NCBI GenBank assembly: GCA_024690505.1
Contig: JAILPA010000075.1
Span: 1 to 33,479, forward strand
DNA length: 33,479 bases
Direction of reading: 5' to 3'
Origin: Prevotella sp.
GTDB taxonomy: Bacteria; Bacteroidota; Bacteroidia; Bacteroidales; Bacteroidaceae
Below, one piece after another: positions 23,773 to 31,008 of this stretch. The notes under the pieces were generated by a model. It saw only the letters and a list, made by a program, of their open reading frames with translations. It ran no database searches and was not told the origin of the DNA. Numbering within the stretch: position 1 is the stretch's first letter; every line of letters begins with the position of its first letter. The translations under genes were made by a program, and so were the position numbers.

Positions 23773-24777
23773 TTATTGCACCGTCCAGATGTCGTTGGTT
23801 TCAAGCAGCTCGGTGAAGTTATGGTACTTCTTCTGGGCGCTGACCTCGGCTATCTGGGCGTGGACGGCATCGTTGTAGGTGGGAGCCTCAACATCGCGGA
23901 TGACGCCGAGGGCAATGGGGAAACCCTCCTCGGGGCTCATCATCGCGAGCTTCAGCTGCAGGGTGTTGTCCTCGCAGTGGGCATCGTGGACAAGGACATC
24001 ATCGAGCGTATAGCCGTCCTTGCCTATCTCGACAACCTTCAGGCCGAAGCCCTGCTGCACCAGTCCGAACTCGTTGTTCTCGCCGAAGACGAGCTTCTCA
24101 CCGTGGCGCACGTAGATGGCGTTCTTGCGGCGACCCTCGTTGTTATAGACGATGTCGTGGCAGTGGTCGTTGAAGATGACGCAGTTCTGAAGCACCTCAG
24201 TCACGCTGGCACCCTTGTGGGCATAGGCAGCCTGGAGCACTTCGACAGTACCCTTGGCATCGGTGGCCACGCAACGGGCGAAGAAGTGACCGCGGGCGCC
24301 AAAGCAGAGCTCGGCAGGACGGAACGGATCCTCGACCGTGCCGTAAGGGCTCGACTTCGAGACGAAGCCACGGGGCGATGTGGGTGAGTACTGGCCCTTG
24401 GTGAGGCCGTAGATGCGGTTGTTGAGCAGAATCATGTTCAGGTCGATGTTCCTGCGGTTGGCGTGGATGAAGTGGTTGCCACCGATGGCCAGGCCGTCGC
24501 CGTCGCCACTGACCTGCCACACGGTGAGGTCGGGGTTGGCCACCTTGGCACCTGTGGCAATGGCAGCAGCACGACCGTGGATGGTGTTCATGCCGTAGGT
24601 AGCCATGTAATGGGGCAGGCGACTGCTGCAGCCGATGCCGCTGATGACGGCAATGTTCTCGGGGGCTACGCCAATCTCGGCCATAGCCTTATGGAGTGAA
24701 GCCAGGAAGAAGTGGTCGCCACAACCAGGGCACCAACGGGGCTGACCTTTCTTGAAATCTTGTGCTGTATAACTCAT
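23773..24777 (-). CDS. korB: 2-oxoacid (2-oxoglutarate):ferredoxin oxidoreductase beta subunit
   Basis: 334 residues. It carries thiamine diphosphate and a [4Fe-4S] cluster and couples oxidative decarboxylation of a 2-oxoacid to ferredoxin, or the reverse. Cluster cysteines Cys16 and Cys19 (RWCPGCGDH) and Cys50 (GIGCSS) are visible; the TDP motif runs SGDGDGLAIGGNH to LLNNRIYGLTKGQ; a C-terminal Cys in NCVIFND could be the fourth ligand. The pair with a gamma-alpha fused subunit fits 2-oxoglutarate:ferredoxin oxidoreductase of Bacteroidetes, used to make or consume 2-oxoglutarate in an anaerobic, split TCA route. 49 bases downstream of korA; the same transcript is likely. Confidence 0.92.
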   Translation of the reverse strand: MSYTAQDFKKGQPRWCPGCGDHFFLASLHKAMAEIGVAPENIAVISGIGCSSRLPHYMATYGMNTIHGRAAAIATGAKVANPDLTVWQVSGDGDGLAIGGNHFIHANRRNIDLNMILLNNRIYGLTKGQYSPTSPRGFVSKSSPYGTVEDPFRPAELCFGARGHFFARCVATDAKGTVEVLQAAYAHKGASVTEVLQNCVIFNDHCHDIVYNNEGRRKNAIYVRHGEKLVFGENNEFGLVQQGFGLKVVEIGKDGYTLDDVLVHDAHCEDNTLQLKLAMMSPEEGFPIALGVIRDVEAPTYNDAVHAQIAEVSAQKKYHNFTELLETNDIWTVQ

Positions 24778-24826
24778 AACACTTTACTACTTTTAGTCGT
24801 TACACTTGGTAAAAACGCTGAAGCGA

Positions 24827-26671
24827 TTACTTGATGATGTCCTCGAATGCATTCACTAACTCTTCTACGACGAAGGGCTGGCCCTTGACCTGGTTGAACT
24901 GGTAGGGCACGAAGCCGTCGACCTTCATGCGGAGGTAGGCGGCCAGCTGACCCATGTTCTGCTCGGCCACCACCACCTTCTTGTACTTCTTCAGCACCTC
25001 GGCGGTGTTCTTCGGCAGCGGGTTCAGGTACTTGAACTGTGCCAAAGCGACCTTCTTGCCCTGGGCACGGAGCTCGTCCATAGCCGAGTGGAGGTGTCCG
25101 TAGGTAGAGCCGAAGCCCACGATGAGCAGGTCGGCATCGGCAGCATCGCCATCGACCTCGAGGTCGGGCACCTGGATATTGGCTATCTTCTGCTGGCGGA
25201 GACGTGTCATCAGGTCATGGTTCTCGGGATTGGTGGAGATAGCGCCCGTCTGCGAGTCCTTCTCCAGTCCGCCCAGAATATGGGTAAAGCCCTCGCGACC
25301 AGGCACGGCCCAGTAGCGGGTGCCGTTCTCGGCACGCATGTAGGGAGTCCACTTGCCCTTCAGCTCTTCGGGCACATAGGGGGGATTGATGGCATCGAGC
25401 TTGGCTATCTCGGGCAGTTTGAAGGCGCCCGAACCGTTGGCCACGTATGCATCGGTGAGCAGCACGACGGGGGTCATGTGCTCCAGTGCCATCTTACTGG
25501 CCTGATAAGCGGCATCGAAACAGTCGGTGGGACTCAGGGCAGCCATCACGGGCATGGGACTCTCACCATTACGGCCGAAGAGCACCTGCAGCAGGTCGGT
25601 CTGCTCTGACTTCGTGGGCAGGCCGGTAGCAGGGCCGCCACGCTGCACATCGATGACCACCATTGGTAGTTCCATGATGACGGCAAGGTTCATAGCCTCG
25701 GACTTCAAGCAGATGCCAGGGCCTGAGGTAGAGGTGACGCCCAATGCGCCGGCGAAGGATGCGCCGAGGGCCGAGGCGGCACCGCTGATCTCGTCCTCAC
25801 ACTGCACGGTGATGACGCCACACGACTTGTGCTTCGACAGTTCGTGCAGGATGTCGGTGGCTGGCGTGATAGGATAGGAGCCCAGATAGAGGCGAAGGCC
25901 TGCCTTCTCGGCGGCGGCAATCAGTCCGTAGGCTGTGGCCTTGTTGCCGGTGATGTCCATATAGCGGCCCGGCTCCTTGTACTTCGACTCTACGCGGTAC
26001 ACGTTGGCAGCACTTGAATGGGTGTTGTGGCCGTAGTCGTAGCCTGCCTGAATCACCTTGATATTGGCCTCGGCAATGGCGGGCTTCTTGGCAAACTTCT
26101 CCTTGAGGAAGTTAGCCACGAGATTCAGGTCGCGGTCGAAGAGCCAGCAGACCAGTCCGAGCGCAAACATGTTGCGGCACTTCATCATAGCCTTCATATC
26201 CATACCGGTATCGGCCAGACAGTCTTTCACCATGGTGGTCAGGGGGCACTGGATGACGCGGTCGGGGTCGATGCCCATCTCACCGAGGTAGTCCTCCGTC
26301 TGGAACTGTGCCTTCTCCAAGTCCTTCGGCCCGAAGGAATCGGTGTCGATGATGACGGTTGCGCCCGGCTTGGCATATCGGTACTGCGTCTTCAATGCTG
26401 CGGCATTCATGGCCACCAGCACGTCGCATTTGTCGCCAGGCGTGAATACCTTTCCTGCGCCAATGTGTACCTGAAAGCCTGACACACCCGTCAGCGAGCC
26501 TTGCGGGGCGCGGATGTCAGCGGGATAGTCGGGGAATGTAGAGATGCCATTGCCTACGGTGGCACTGACGGTTGAGAAGATGTTTCCGGCCAACTGCATA
26601 CCGTCGCCGGAGTCACCTGAGAAGCGGACGACAACATTGTCCAGTTCTTTCACTTCCAGTTTTTCTGCCAT
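24827..26671 (-). CDS. korA: 2-oxoacid (2-oxoglutarate):ferredoxin oxidoreductase, fused gamma-alpha subunit
   Basis: 614 residues from ATG 26669-26671 (MAEKLEVKEL); the frame is open 39 codons further but those codons overlap the promoter. The N-terminal gamma domain (about 12-190) has RFSGDSGDGMQLAGN and APQGSLTGVSGFQVHIG; the alpha domain (about 235-614) begins TGNKATAYGL and has SYPITPATDILHEL (265-278), STSGPGICLKSEAMNL, DVQRGGPATGLPTKSEQTDL and the C-terminal VVVAEQNMGQLAAYLR. It binds the 2-oxoacid and interacts with the TDP-bearing KorB. Domain order and length agree with KorA of Bacteroidetes. 2-oxoisovalerate or another oxoacid cannot be excluded from sequence alone. A -7 box is at 26714-26721. 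Confidence 0.93.
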   Translation of the reverse strand: MAEKLEVKELDNVVVRFSGDSGDGMQLAGNIFSTVSATVGNGISTFPDYPADIRAPQGSLTGVSGFQVHIGAGKVFTPGDKCDVLVAMNAAALKTQYRYAKPGATVIIDTDSFGPKDLEKAQFQTEDYLGEMGIDPDRVIQCPLTTMVKDCLADTGMDMKAMMKCRNMFALGLVCWLFDRDLNLVANFLKEKFAKKPAIAEANIKVIQAGYDYGHNTHSSAANVYRVESKYKEPGRYMDITGNKATAYGLIAAAEKAGLRLYLGSYPITPATDILHELSKHKSCGVITVQCEDEISGAASALGASFAGALGVTSTSGPGICLKSEAMNLAVIMELPMVVIDVQRGGPATGLPTKSEQTDLLQVLFGRNGESPMPVMAALSPTDCFDAAYQASKMALEHMTPVVLLTDAYVANGSGAFKLPEIAKLDAINPPYVPEELKGKWTPYMRAENGTRYWAVPGREGFTHILGGLEKDSQTGAISTNPENHDLMTRLRQQKIANIQVPDLEVDGDAADADLLIVGFGSTYGHLHSAMDELRAQGKKVALAQFKYLNPLPKNTAEVLKKYKKVVVAEQNMGQLAAYLRMKVDGFVPYQFNQVKGQPFVVEELVNAFEDIIK

Positions 26672-26713
26672 ATCACATGTATAATATATATAATGTATAT
26701 TCGATTCGGGGTG

Positions 26714-26721
26714 CAAAGTTA
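26714..26721 (-). promoter_or_regulatory. Putative -7 box for korAB
   Basis: The minus strand reads TAACTTTG, matching TAnnTTTG, about 43 bases upstream of the korA ATG. The -33 region lacks a full TTTG. The leader is very AT-rich (TATATA-type). Confidence 0.6.
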
Positions 26722-26763
26722 CGCTTTTTTTCCGACATAACGAAAAATAATGCGCAATTTTAC

Positions 26764-26805
26764 ATAAAAACAAGCGGGACAGAGCCACTATGCTCTATCC
26801 CGCTT
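26764..26805 (-). terminator. Intrinsic terminator of rpmH
   Basis: Arms 26772-26785 and 26792-26805 form a 14-bp stem with one C-A mismatch and a 6-nt loop. In the minus-strand transcript the stem is followed by TTGTTTTTATG, a proper U-rich tract. It starts 26 bases after the rpmH stop. Confidence 0.85.
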
Positions 26806-26831
26806 ATTGGTCGTGTCGTCTTGAGCGCTGA

Positions 26832-26987
26832 TTATTTGCCATGACGCTCATCGGAAACGGTCAATTTCTTACGGCCCTTGGCACGACGCGAAGCTAATAC
26901 GCGGCGGCCATTCTTGGAGGCCATGCGCTCGCGGAAACCATGCTTGTTCACGCGGCGGCGGTTGTGGGGTTGGAATGTTCTTTTCAT
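26832..26987 (-). CDS. rpmH: 50S ribosomal protein L34
   Basis: 51 residues, ATG at 26985-26987 and TAA at 26832-26834. The protein opens [20 protein letters not shown] and continues [22 protein letters not shown], the standard L34 sequence, with a short Bacteroidetes-type tail (TVSDERHGK). It is a basic structural protein of the large ribosomal subunit. It is not next to rnpA or dnaA, as in many Bacteroidetes. It has its own promoter and terminator and so is a single-gene unit, divergent from efp. Confidence 0.97.
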   Translation of the reverse strand: MKRTFQPHNRRRVNKHGFRERMASKNGRRVLASRRAKGRKKLTVSDERHGK

Positions 26988-27033
26988 TGCAATGAATCTT
27001 TATTTATTAGTACTAATCTCTCGATTTGGGCTG

Positions 27034-27064
27034 CAAAAGTACACATATTTTTCCAATTACGCAA
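27034..27064 (-). promoter_or_regulatory. Putative promoter of rpmH
   Basis: The minus strand has TACTTTTG at 27034-27041 and CTTG about 20 nt upstream (TTG at 27062-27064). The leader to ATG 26987 is about 40 nt. Confidence 0.65.
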
Positions 27065-27081
27065 GTTTTTCCTAAAAAATT

Positions 27082-27109
27082 ATGAATTGTGAATTAAGAA
27101 TTAAGAATT
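27082..27109. repeat. Four heptamers in the efp promoter region
   Basis: ATGAATT, GTGAATT, AAGAATT, AAGAATT in phase at 27082-27109, ending 6 bases before the efp -7 box. They occupy the place where a -33 element would be expected. Confidence 0.75.
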
Positions 27110-27115
27110 ATTTCG

Positions 27116-27123
27116 TACCTTTG
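27116..27123 (+). promoter_or_regulatory. Putative -7 box for efp
   Basis: TACCTTTG matches TAnnTTTG, 33 bases upstream of ATG 27157. No TTTG is present 19-20 nt upstream; the heptamer tract lies there instead. Confidence 0.6.
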
Positions 27124-27156
27124 CACCCGAAAATCAAATTATTCGGTATTATTTAT

Positions 27157-27723
27157 ATGATTAATTCACAAGACATCAAGAAAGGAACTGCCATCCGCAT
27201 GGACGGCGGCATTTGGGTTTGCATCGACTTCCAGCATCGCAAGCCGGGTAAGGGAAACACTATCATGAACATCAAGCTGAAGAACGTGAGCGACGGTCGC
27301 GTGCTGGAACGCCGCTACAACATCGGTGAGAAATTGGAGGACGTCATCATTGAGCGCCGTCCCTACCAGTACCTCTACGAGGACCAGTCGGGCCGTATCT
27401 TCATGAATCAGGAGACGTTCGAGCAGATTCCCATTGACAACGAGCTGGTGATTGGCCATGAGTACATGAAGGAGAGCGACATCGTGGAGGTGGTGAGCGA
27501 CACCACCGACGGCACCATCCTCTATGCCGAGATGCCGGTTAAGACCGTGCTGCGCGTCACCCACTCTGAGCCTGGCATTAAGGGCGACACCGCCACGAAC
27601 ACCCTGAAGCCCGCCACTCTGGAGACTGGCGTTGAGGTGCGTGTACCCCTGTTCATCAACGAGGGCGACCTTATCCAAGTCGACACCCGCGACGGCAGCT
27701 ATCTGGCCCGCGCCAAAGAGTAA
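27157..27723 (+). CDS. efp: Translation elongation factor P
   Basis: 188 residues from ATG 27157 (MINSQDIKKGTAIRMDGG); the open frame begins at 27082 but the family start and the -7 box at 27116 favour the internal ATG. EF-P relieves ribosome stalling at polyproline stretches. Three beta-barrel domains: KOW-like N-terminal with the tip loop KPGKG, where Lys32 corresponds to the modified Lys34 of E. coli EF-P; OB domain with DQSGRIFMNQETFEQI; and the C-terminal domain with THSEPGIKGDTATNTLKPATLETGVEVRVPLFI. The modifying enzymes EpmA/EpmB are not in this window. Its TAA overlaps the ATG of the next gene by one base. Confidence 0.97.
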   Translation: MINSQDIKKGTAIRMDGGIWVCIDFQHRKPGKGNTIMNIKLKNVSDGRVLERRYNIGEKLEDVIIERRPYQYLYEDQSGRIFMNQETFEQIPIDNELVIGHEYMKESDIVEVVSDTTDGTILYAEMPVKTVLRVTHSEPGIKGDTATNTLKPATLETGVEVRVPLFINEGDLIQVDTRDGSYLARAKE

Positions 27724-28760
27724 TGAAGTATTCGATTATCGTTCCCGTCTTCAACCGTCCCGACGAAGTTGACGAGCTGCTGCAGAGCCTTTGCGGCCAG
27801 CAGTTCAAGGACTTCGAGGTGGTGATAGTGGAAGACGGTTCACAAAACACATGCAAGGATGTCTGCAGCAAGTATGCAGGCATCCTTGACTTGCATTATT
27901 ACTATAAGGAGAACAGCGGACCGGGCCAGAGCCGCAACTATGGTGCCGAGCGTGCCAAGGGAGAGTGGCTCATAGTGCTCGACTCCGACGTGGTGCTCCC
28001 CCCCGACTACCTGACTGGCGTAGAGCACGGCATCGGCAGTGACATGAAGGCCTGGGGAGGCCCCGATGCGGCCCATCCCGACTTCACCCCCGTGCAGAAG
28101 GCCATCAGCTACTCCATGACCTCATTCTTCACCACGGGAGGCATACGTGGCGGCAAGGGAAAGAAACTCGACAAGTTCTTTCCCCGCTCCTTCAACATGG
28201 GCATACGCAGCGAGGTGTACCAAGAGCTGGGCGGCTTCTCGAAGATGCGCTTCGGCGAAGACATCGACTTCAGCTACCGCATCGTGGAGGCAGGCCACCA
28301 GACGGCCCTCATTCCCGAGGCTTGGGTATGGCATAAGCGCCGCACCGACTTCCGCAAGTTCTTCCGACAGGTATTCAACAGCGGCATTGCCCGCATCAAC
28401 CTCACCAAGCGCCACCCTGGCACCCTGAAGCTGGTGCACCTTCTGCCCACCGTCTTCACCGTCGGCGTCATCGGCCTGGTGTTCCTCTCTGCCGCAGGCC
28501 GCCTGCTGATGTACTATTGCGGCAACGACCAGTGGCGCTGGCTGTGCCTGCTGCCCTGGGCTCCCATCGTGCTCTACAGCCTCGTCATCCTCATTGACTC
28601 CAGCACTAAGAACCGCAGCCTCTGGGTGGGACTGCTCAGCATCCCCGCCGCCTTCACACAGCTCATGGGCTACGGCCTGGGATTCATCAAAGCCTGGTGG
28701 AAGCGCTGCGTGCTGAAACAGGACGAGTTTACGGCCTTCGAGAAGAATTTCTACAAGTAA
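27723..28760 (+). CDS. Family 2 glycosyltransferase with C-terminal membrane segments
   Basis: 345 residues. GT-A fold: SIIVPVFNRPDEVDELLQSL (4-23), VVIVEDGS (33-40), SGPGQSRNYGAERAKGEW (65-82), DxD at 87-89 in LDSDVVLPP, then FNMGIRSEVYQELGGF and FGEDIDFSYRI as acceptor/catalytic segment, and WVWHKRR. Two to three hydrophobic helices near the C-terminus (around 235-315) suggest membrane attachment. It should add a sugar to a lipid-linked or surface glycan; the substrate is unknown. The start overlaps the efp stop, so the two are coexpressed. A clear intrinsic terminator follows at 28965-28995. Confidence 0.9.
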   Translation: MKYSIIVPVFNRPDEVDELLQSLCGQQFKDFEVVIVEDGSQNTCKDVCSKYAGILDLHYYYKENSGPGQSRNYGAERAKGEWLIVLDSDVVLPPDYLTGVEHGIGSDMKAWGGPDAAHPDFTPVQKAISYSMTSFFTTGGIRGGKGKKLDKFFPRSFNMGIRSEVYQELGGFSKMRFGEDIDFSYRIVEAGHQTALIPEAWVWHKRRTDFRKFFRQVFNSGIARINLTKRHPGTLKLVHLLPTVFTVGVIGLVFLSAAGRLLMYYCGNDQWRWLCLLPWAPIVLYSLVILIDSSTKNRSLWVGLLSIPAAFTQLMGYGLGFIKAWWKRCVLKQDEFTAFEKNFYK

Positions 28761-28934
28761 AGCGGTCAGGCTTGCCAATTTCAAGACCACCGCTGCGACA
28801 GGCATGCCTTTCCGGGAAGGGCAGCATACACCCCGTCTTCCTATTTTCCAAGAGTGTACAATGCCACGCCTACCGACTGGATTCAGAACATGGTATTCGA
28901 ATTGGCAGACCTCGACCTGACAAACAACAAGTAA
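28761..28934 (+). other. Open frame continuing after the glycosyltransferase stop, possible gene remnant
   Basis: After the TAA at 28758-28760 the same frame stays open to TAA 28932-28934. The second half reads VYNATPTDWIQNMVFELADL followed by DLTNNK, which looks like a genuine protein C-terminus with codon use like the neighbours. There is no start codon of its own in good context and I do not recognise it. It may be the tail of a decayed gene. Confidence 0.25.
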
Positions 28935-28964
28935 GCCACCACTGAGCAAATTGTCATAATAATC

Positions 28965-28995
28965 AGCCGAAAGTTTTGCGCTTTCGGCTTTTTTT
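28965..28995 (+). terminator. Intrinsic terminator after efp-glycosyltransferase
   Basis: AGCCGAAAG (28965-28973), 7-nt loop TTTTGCG, CTTTCGGCT (28981-28989), then six T. A perfect 9-bp stem followed by a T-tract, a classic Rho-independent terminator. Its loop holds the likely -33 element of radC. Confidence 0.88.
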
Positions 28996-29005
28996 CGTAT
29001 TTTTG
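28975..29005 (+). promoter_or_regulatory. Putative promoter of radC, overlapping the upstream terminator
   Basis: TTTG at 28975-28978 lies in the terminator loop; after 19 nt comes TATTTTTG (28998-29005). The leader to GTG 29044 is about 30 nt. Confidence 0.65.
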
Positions 29006-29043
29006 CAGCAAACTTTTCAAGACAGCGATCATAAACACGAGCT

Positions 29044-29733
29044 GTGGAAGGAAAACTGAATATCAACCAATGGGCGGAGGACGACCGCCCGCGCGAGAAG
29101 CTGGAGCGGCGGGGGCCGCAGGCGCTGAGCGACGCCGAGCTGCTGGCCATACTCGTGGGCAGCGGGTCGACGAAGGAGGATGCCGTCACGCTGATGAAGC
29201 ATATCCTGGCCGACTGCCACAACAACCTGAACACGCTGGGCAAGATGAGCATACGCGACCTGTGCCAATACAACGGCGTGGGGCCGGCAAAGGCCATCAG
29301 CATCATTGCGGCCTGCGAACTGGGCAAACGCCGACAGGCAACAGCACCCGAGGAACGACCCGACCTGGGGACGGCCACACGCATCTACAACCACATGCAC
29401 CCCGTGATGCAAGACCTCGACACGGAAGAGTTCTGGGCGCTGTACCTGAACCAGAACTTCCGCCTCATTAAGAAGGCACGCATCTCGCATGGCGGCATCA
29501 CCGACGTGGCCGTCGACCTGCGCGTGCTGCTGAAAGAGGCACTCCTCTGCAATGCCACCATCATGGTCGTGTGCCACAACCACCCCAGTGGCAGCATACG
29601 ACCCAGCAAGGCCGACGACAACCTCACCTACAGCCTGCAACGGGCCTGCGACGTGATGAGAATAAAGTTCATGGACCACGTCATCGTGGCCGACGGCCAT
29701 TACTACAGCTACCGCGAAGAAGGAAAATTATAA
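29044..29733 (+). CDS. radC: RadC family (JAMM/MPN) protein
   Basis: 229 residues starting at GTG 29044; an in-frame TAA at 29032 rules out a longer frame, and the family opening INQWAEDDRPREKL follows directly. The N-terminal part (about 1-100) is the UPF0758 helix-hairpin-helix region (GPQALSDAELLAILVGSG, YNGVGPAKA). The C-terminal MPN domain has the metal motif HNHPSGSIRPSKAD with His178, His180 and Asp191. The name reflects an old DNA-repair assignment that has not held up well; the biochemical role of chromosomal RadC is unclear. The next gene starts 10 bases downstream. Confidence 0.92.
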   Translation: MEGKLNINQWAEDDRPREKLERRGPQALSDAELLAILVGSGSTKEDAVTLMKHILADCHNNLNTLGKMSIRDLCQYNGVGPAKAISIIAACELGKRRQATAPEERPDLGTATRIYNHMHPVMQDLDTEEFWALYLNQNFRLIKKARISHGGITDVAVDLRVLLKEALLCNATIMVVCHNHPSGSIRPSKADDNLTYSLQRACDVMRIKFMDHVIVADGHYYSYREEGKL

Positions 29734-29743
29734 CACAGAAGAC

Positions 29744-30064
29744 ATGACACAAGACGAGAAGACACTGTTAGAAGGGCGTATAGTCGATGTGCTCAAGACG
29801 GTCTACGACCCGGAAATCCCCATCGACATCTACGAACTGGGAATGATCTACAAAATCGACGTTAAGGACGACTCCACCGTCGATATCGACATGACCTTCA
29901 CCGCCCCCAACTGCCCCGCCGCCGACTTCATACTGGAGGATGTGCGCACAAAGGTGGAGAGCGTCGAAGGAATCAAAGGCGCCAACGTGAACCTCGTGTT
30001 CGAGCCCGCCTGGGACCAGAGCATGATGAGCGAAGAGGCGCGGGTAGAACTGGGATTCGACTAA
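29744..30064 (+). CDS. MIP18/DUF59 family iron-sulfur assembly protein (SufT-like)
   Basis: 106 residues, cytoplasmic. It has the DUF59 pattern: VLKTVYDPEIPIDIYELGMIYKIDV (17-41), then DIDMTFTAPNCPAADFILEDV with the conserved cysteine, and a closing WDQSMMSEEARVELGF. Proteins of this family (SufT, PaaD-like, eukaryotic MIP18) help mature iron-sulfur proteins. The compact single-domain form and the closing motif fit the SUF-associated type. No other suf gene is in the window. It follows radC after 10 bases, so cotranscription is likely; lpxH starts 95 bases later. Confidence 0.88.
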   Translation: MTQDEKTLLEGRIVDVLKTVYDPEIPIDIYELGMIYKIDVKDDSTVDIDMTFTAPNCPAADFILEDVRTKVESVEGIKGANVNLVFEPAWDQSMMSEEARVELGFD

Positions 30065-30159
30065 CTGAGAACGTAGACCCTGGAGTTAAGGACAGAGAGT
30101 GTAGAGTCAGCTACCGCATTGACTGTTATGCCACGAAAGGAAAGTATATTGCGCCAAAA

Positions 30160-30960
30160 ATGAAAAATATCTACTTTATATCCGATGCCCACCTCGGCTC
30201 GTGGGCCATTGACCACAAGCGAATGCAGGAGCGGCGACTGGTGCGCTTCCTCGACAGCATCAAGGAAAAGGCCGCCGCAGTGTATCTGCTGGGCGACATG
30301 TTCGACTTCTGGTACGAGTACCGCTACGTGGTGCCCCGCGGCTACACACGCTTCCTGGGCAAGCTGAGCGAGCTGACCGACATGGGCGTGGAGGTGCACT
30401 TCTTCACCGGCAACCACGACATCTGGGCCTACAACTACCTGGAGCGCGAATGTGGCGTCATACTGCACACGCAGCCCCTCACCACCGAGCTCTACGGCAA
30501 GATTTTCTATCTGGCACATGGCGACGGACTGGGCGACCCCGACCGCAAGTTCAAGTTCATCAGGTGGGTATTCCACAACAAGGTGTGCCAATGGGCCTTC
30601 TCGGCAGTGCACCCCCGGTGGGGTGTGTGGTTCGGACAGACGTGGGCCAAGCATTCGCGTCTGAAGCGCCCCAACGGCGAAGAGCCCGCCTACATGGGCG
30701 AAGACCGCGAGCATCTGGTGCTCTACACGAAGCAATACTTGAAGGATCATCCCAACATCGACTACTTCATCTATGGTCACCGCCACATCGAGGTAGACCT
30801 GCAACTGCACCACGCTACCACGGACGACGGCCAAAGCCGCACGGGCAAGAAGGCACGCATCATCATCCTCGGCGACTGGATAAGCCACTTCTCCTACGTG
30901 GTCTACGACGGCGACCACCTGTTCATGTCACAATACATTGAGGGAGAAAGCAAACCGTAA
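30160..30960 (+). CDS. lpxH: UDP-2,3-diacylglucosamine diphosphatase
   Basis: 266 residues. A calcineurin-like metallophosphoesterase acting at the inner membrane in lipid A synthesis: it splits UDP-2,3-diacylglucosamine to lipid X and UMP. Metal-binding residues: Asp9 and His11 (SDAHLG), Asp46 (LLGDMFDFW), Asn85-His86 (GNHD), His120 (AHGDG) and the late YGHRHIE pair. The insert after HGDG (LGDPDRKFKFIRWVF, HPRWG) is the lipid-binding cap seen in LpxH-type enzymes. ATG 30160 is preceded by an A-rich stretch. It lies just before an MsbA-type exporter, a sensible lipid A neighbour. No exact TAnnTTTG box was seen in the 95-base gap upstream. Confidence 0.92.
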   Translation: MKNIYFISDAHLGSWAIDHKRMQERRLVRFLDSIKEKAAAVYLLGDMFDFWYEYRYVVPRGYTRFLGKLSELTDMGVEVHFFTGNHDIWAYNYLERECGVILHTQPLTTELYGKIFYLAHGDGLGDPDRKFKFIRWVFHNKVCQWAFSAVHPRWGVWFGQTWAKHSRLKRPNGEEPAYMGEDREHLVLYTKQYLKDHPNIDYFIYGHRHIEVDLQLHHATTDDGQSRTGKKARIIILGDWISHFSYVVYDGDHLFMSQYIEGESKP

Positions 30961-30985
30961 GACTCTGCCGGAAGGGTCAACATAT

Positions 30986-31006
30986 CGCTCACTTCTCATC
31001 GCTCAT
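30986..31006. repeat. Three heptamers directly before the ABC exporter start
   Basis: CGCTCAC, TTCTCAT, CGCTCAT in phase, ending two bases before ATG 31009. Similar in style to the tracts at 15985 and 18332. Confidence 0.6.
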
Positions 31007-31008
31007 CT

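Noticed and set aside
28122..29384. 420-codon minus-strand frame
   Set aside because: It spans the glycosyltransferase, its terminator and radC on the opposite strand; no recognisable domain and explained by codon bias.
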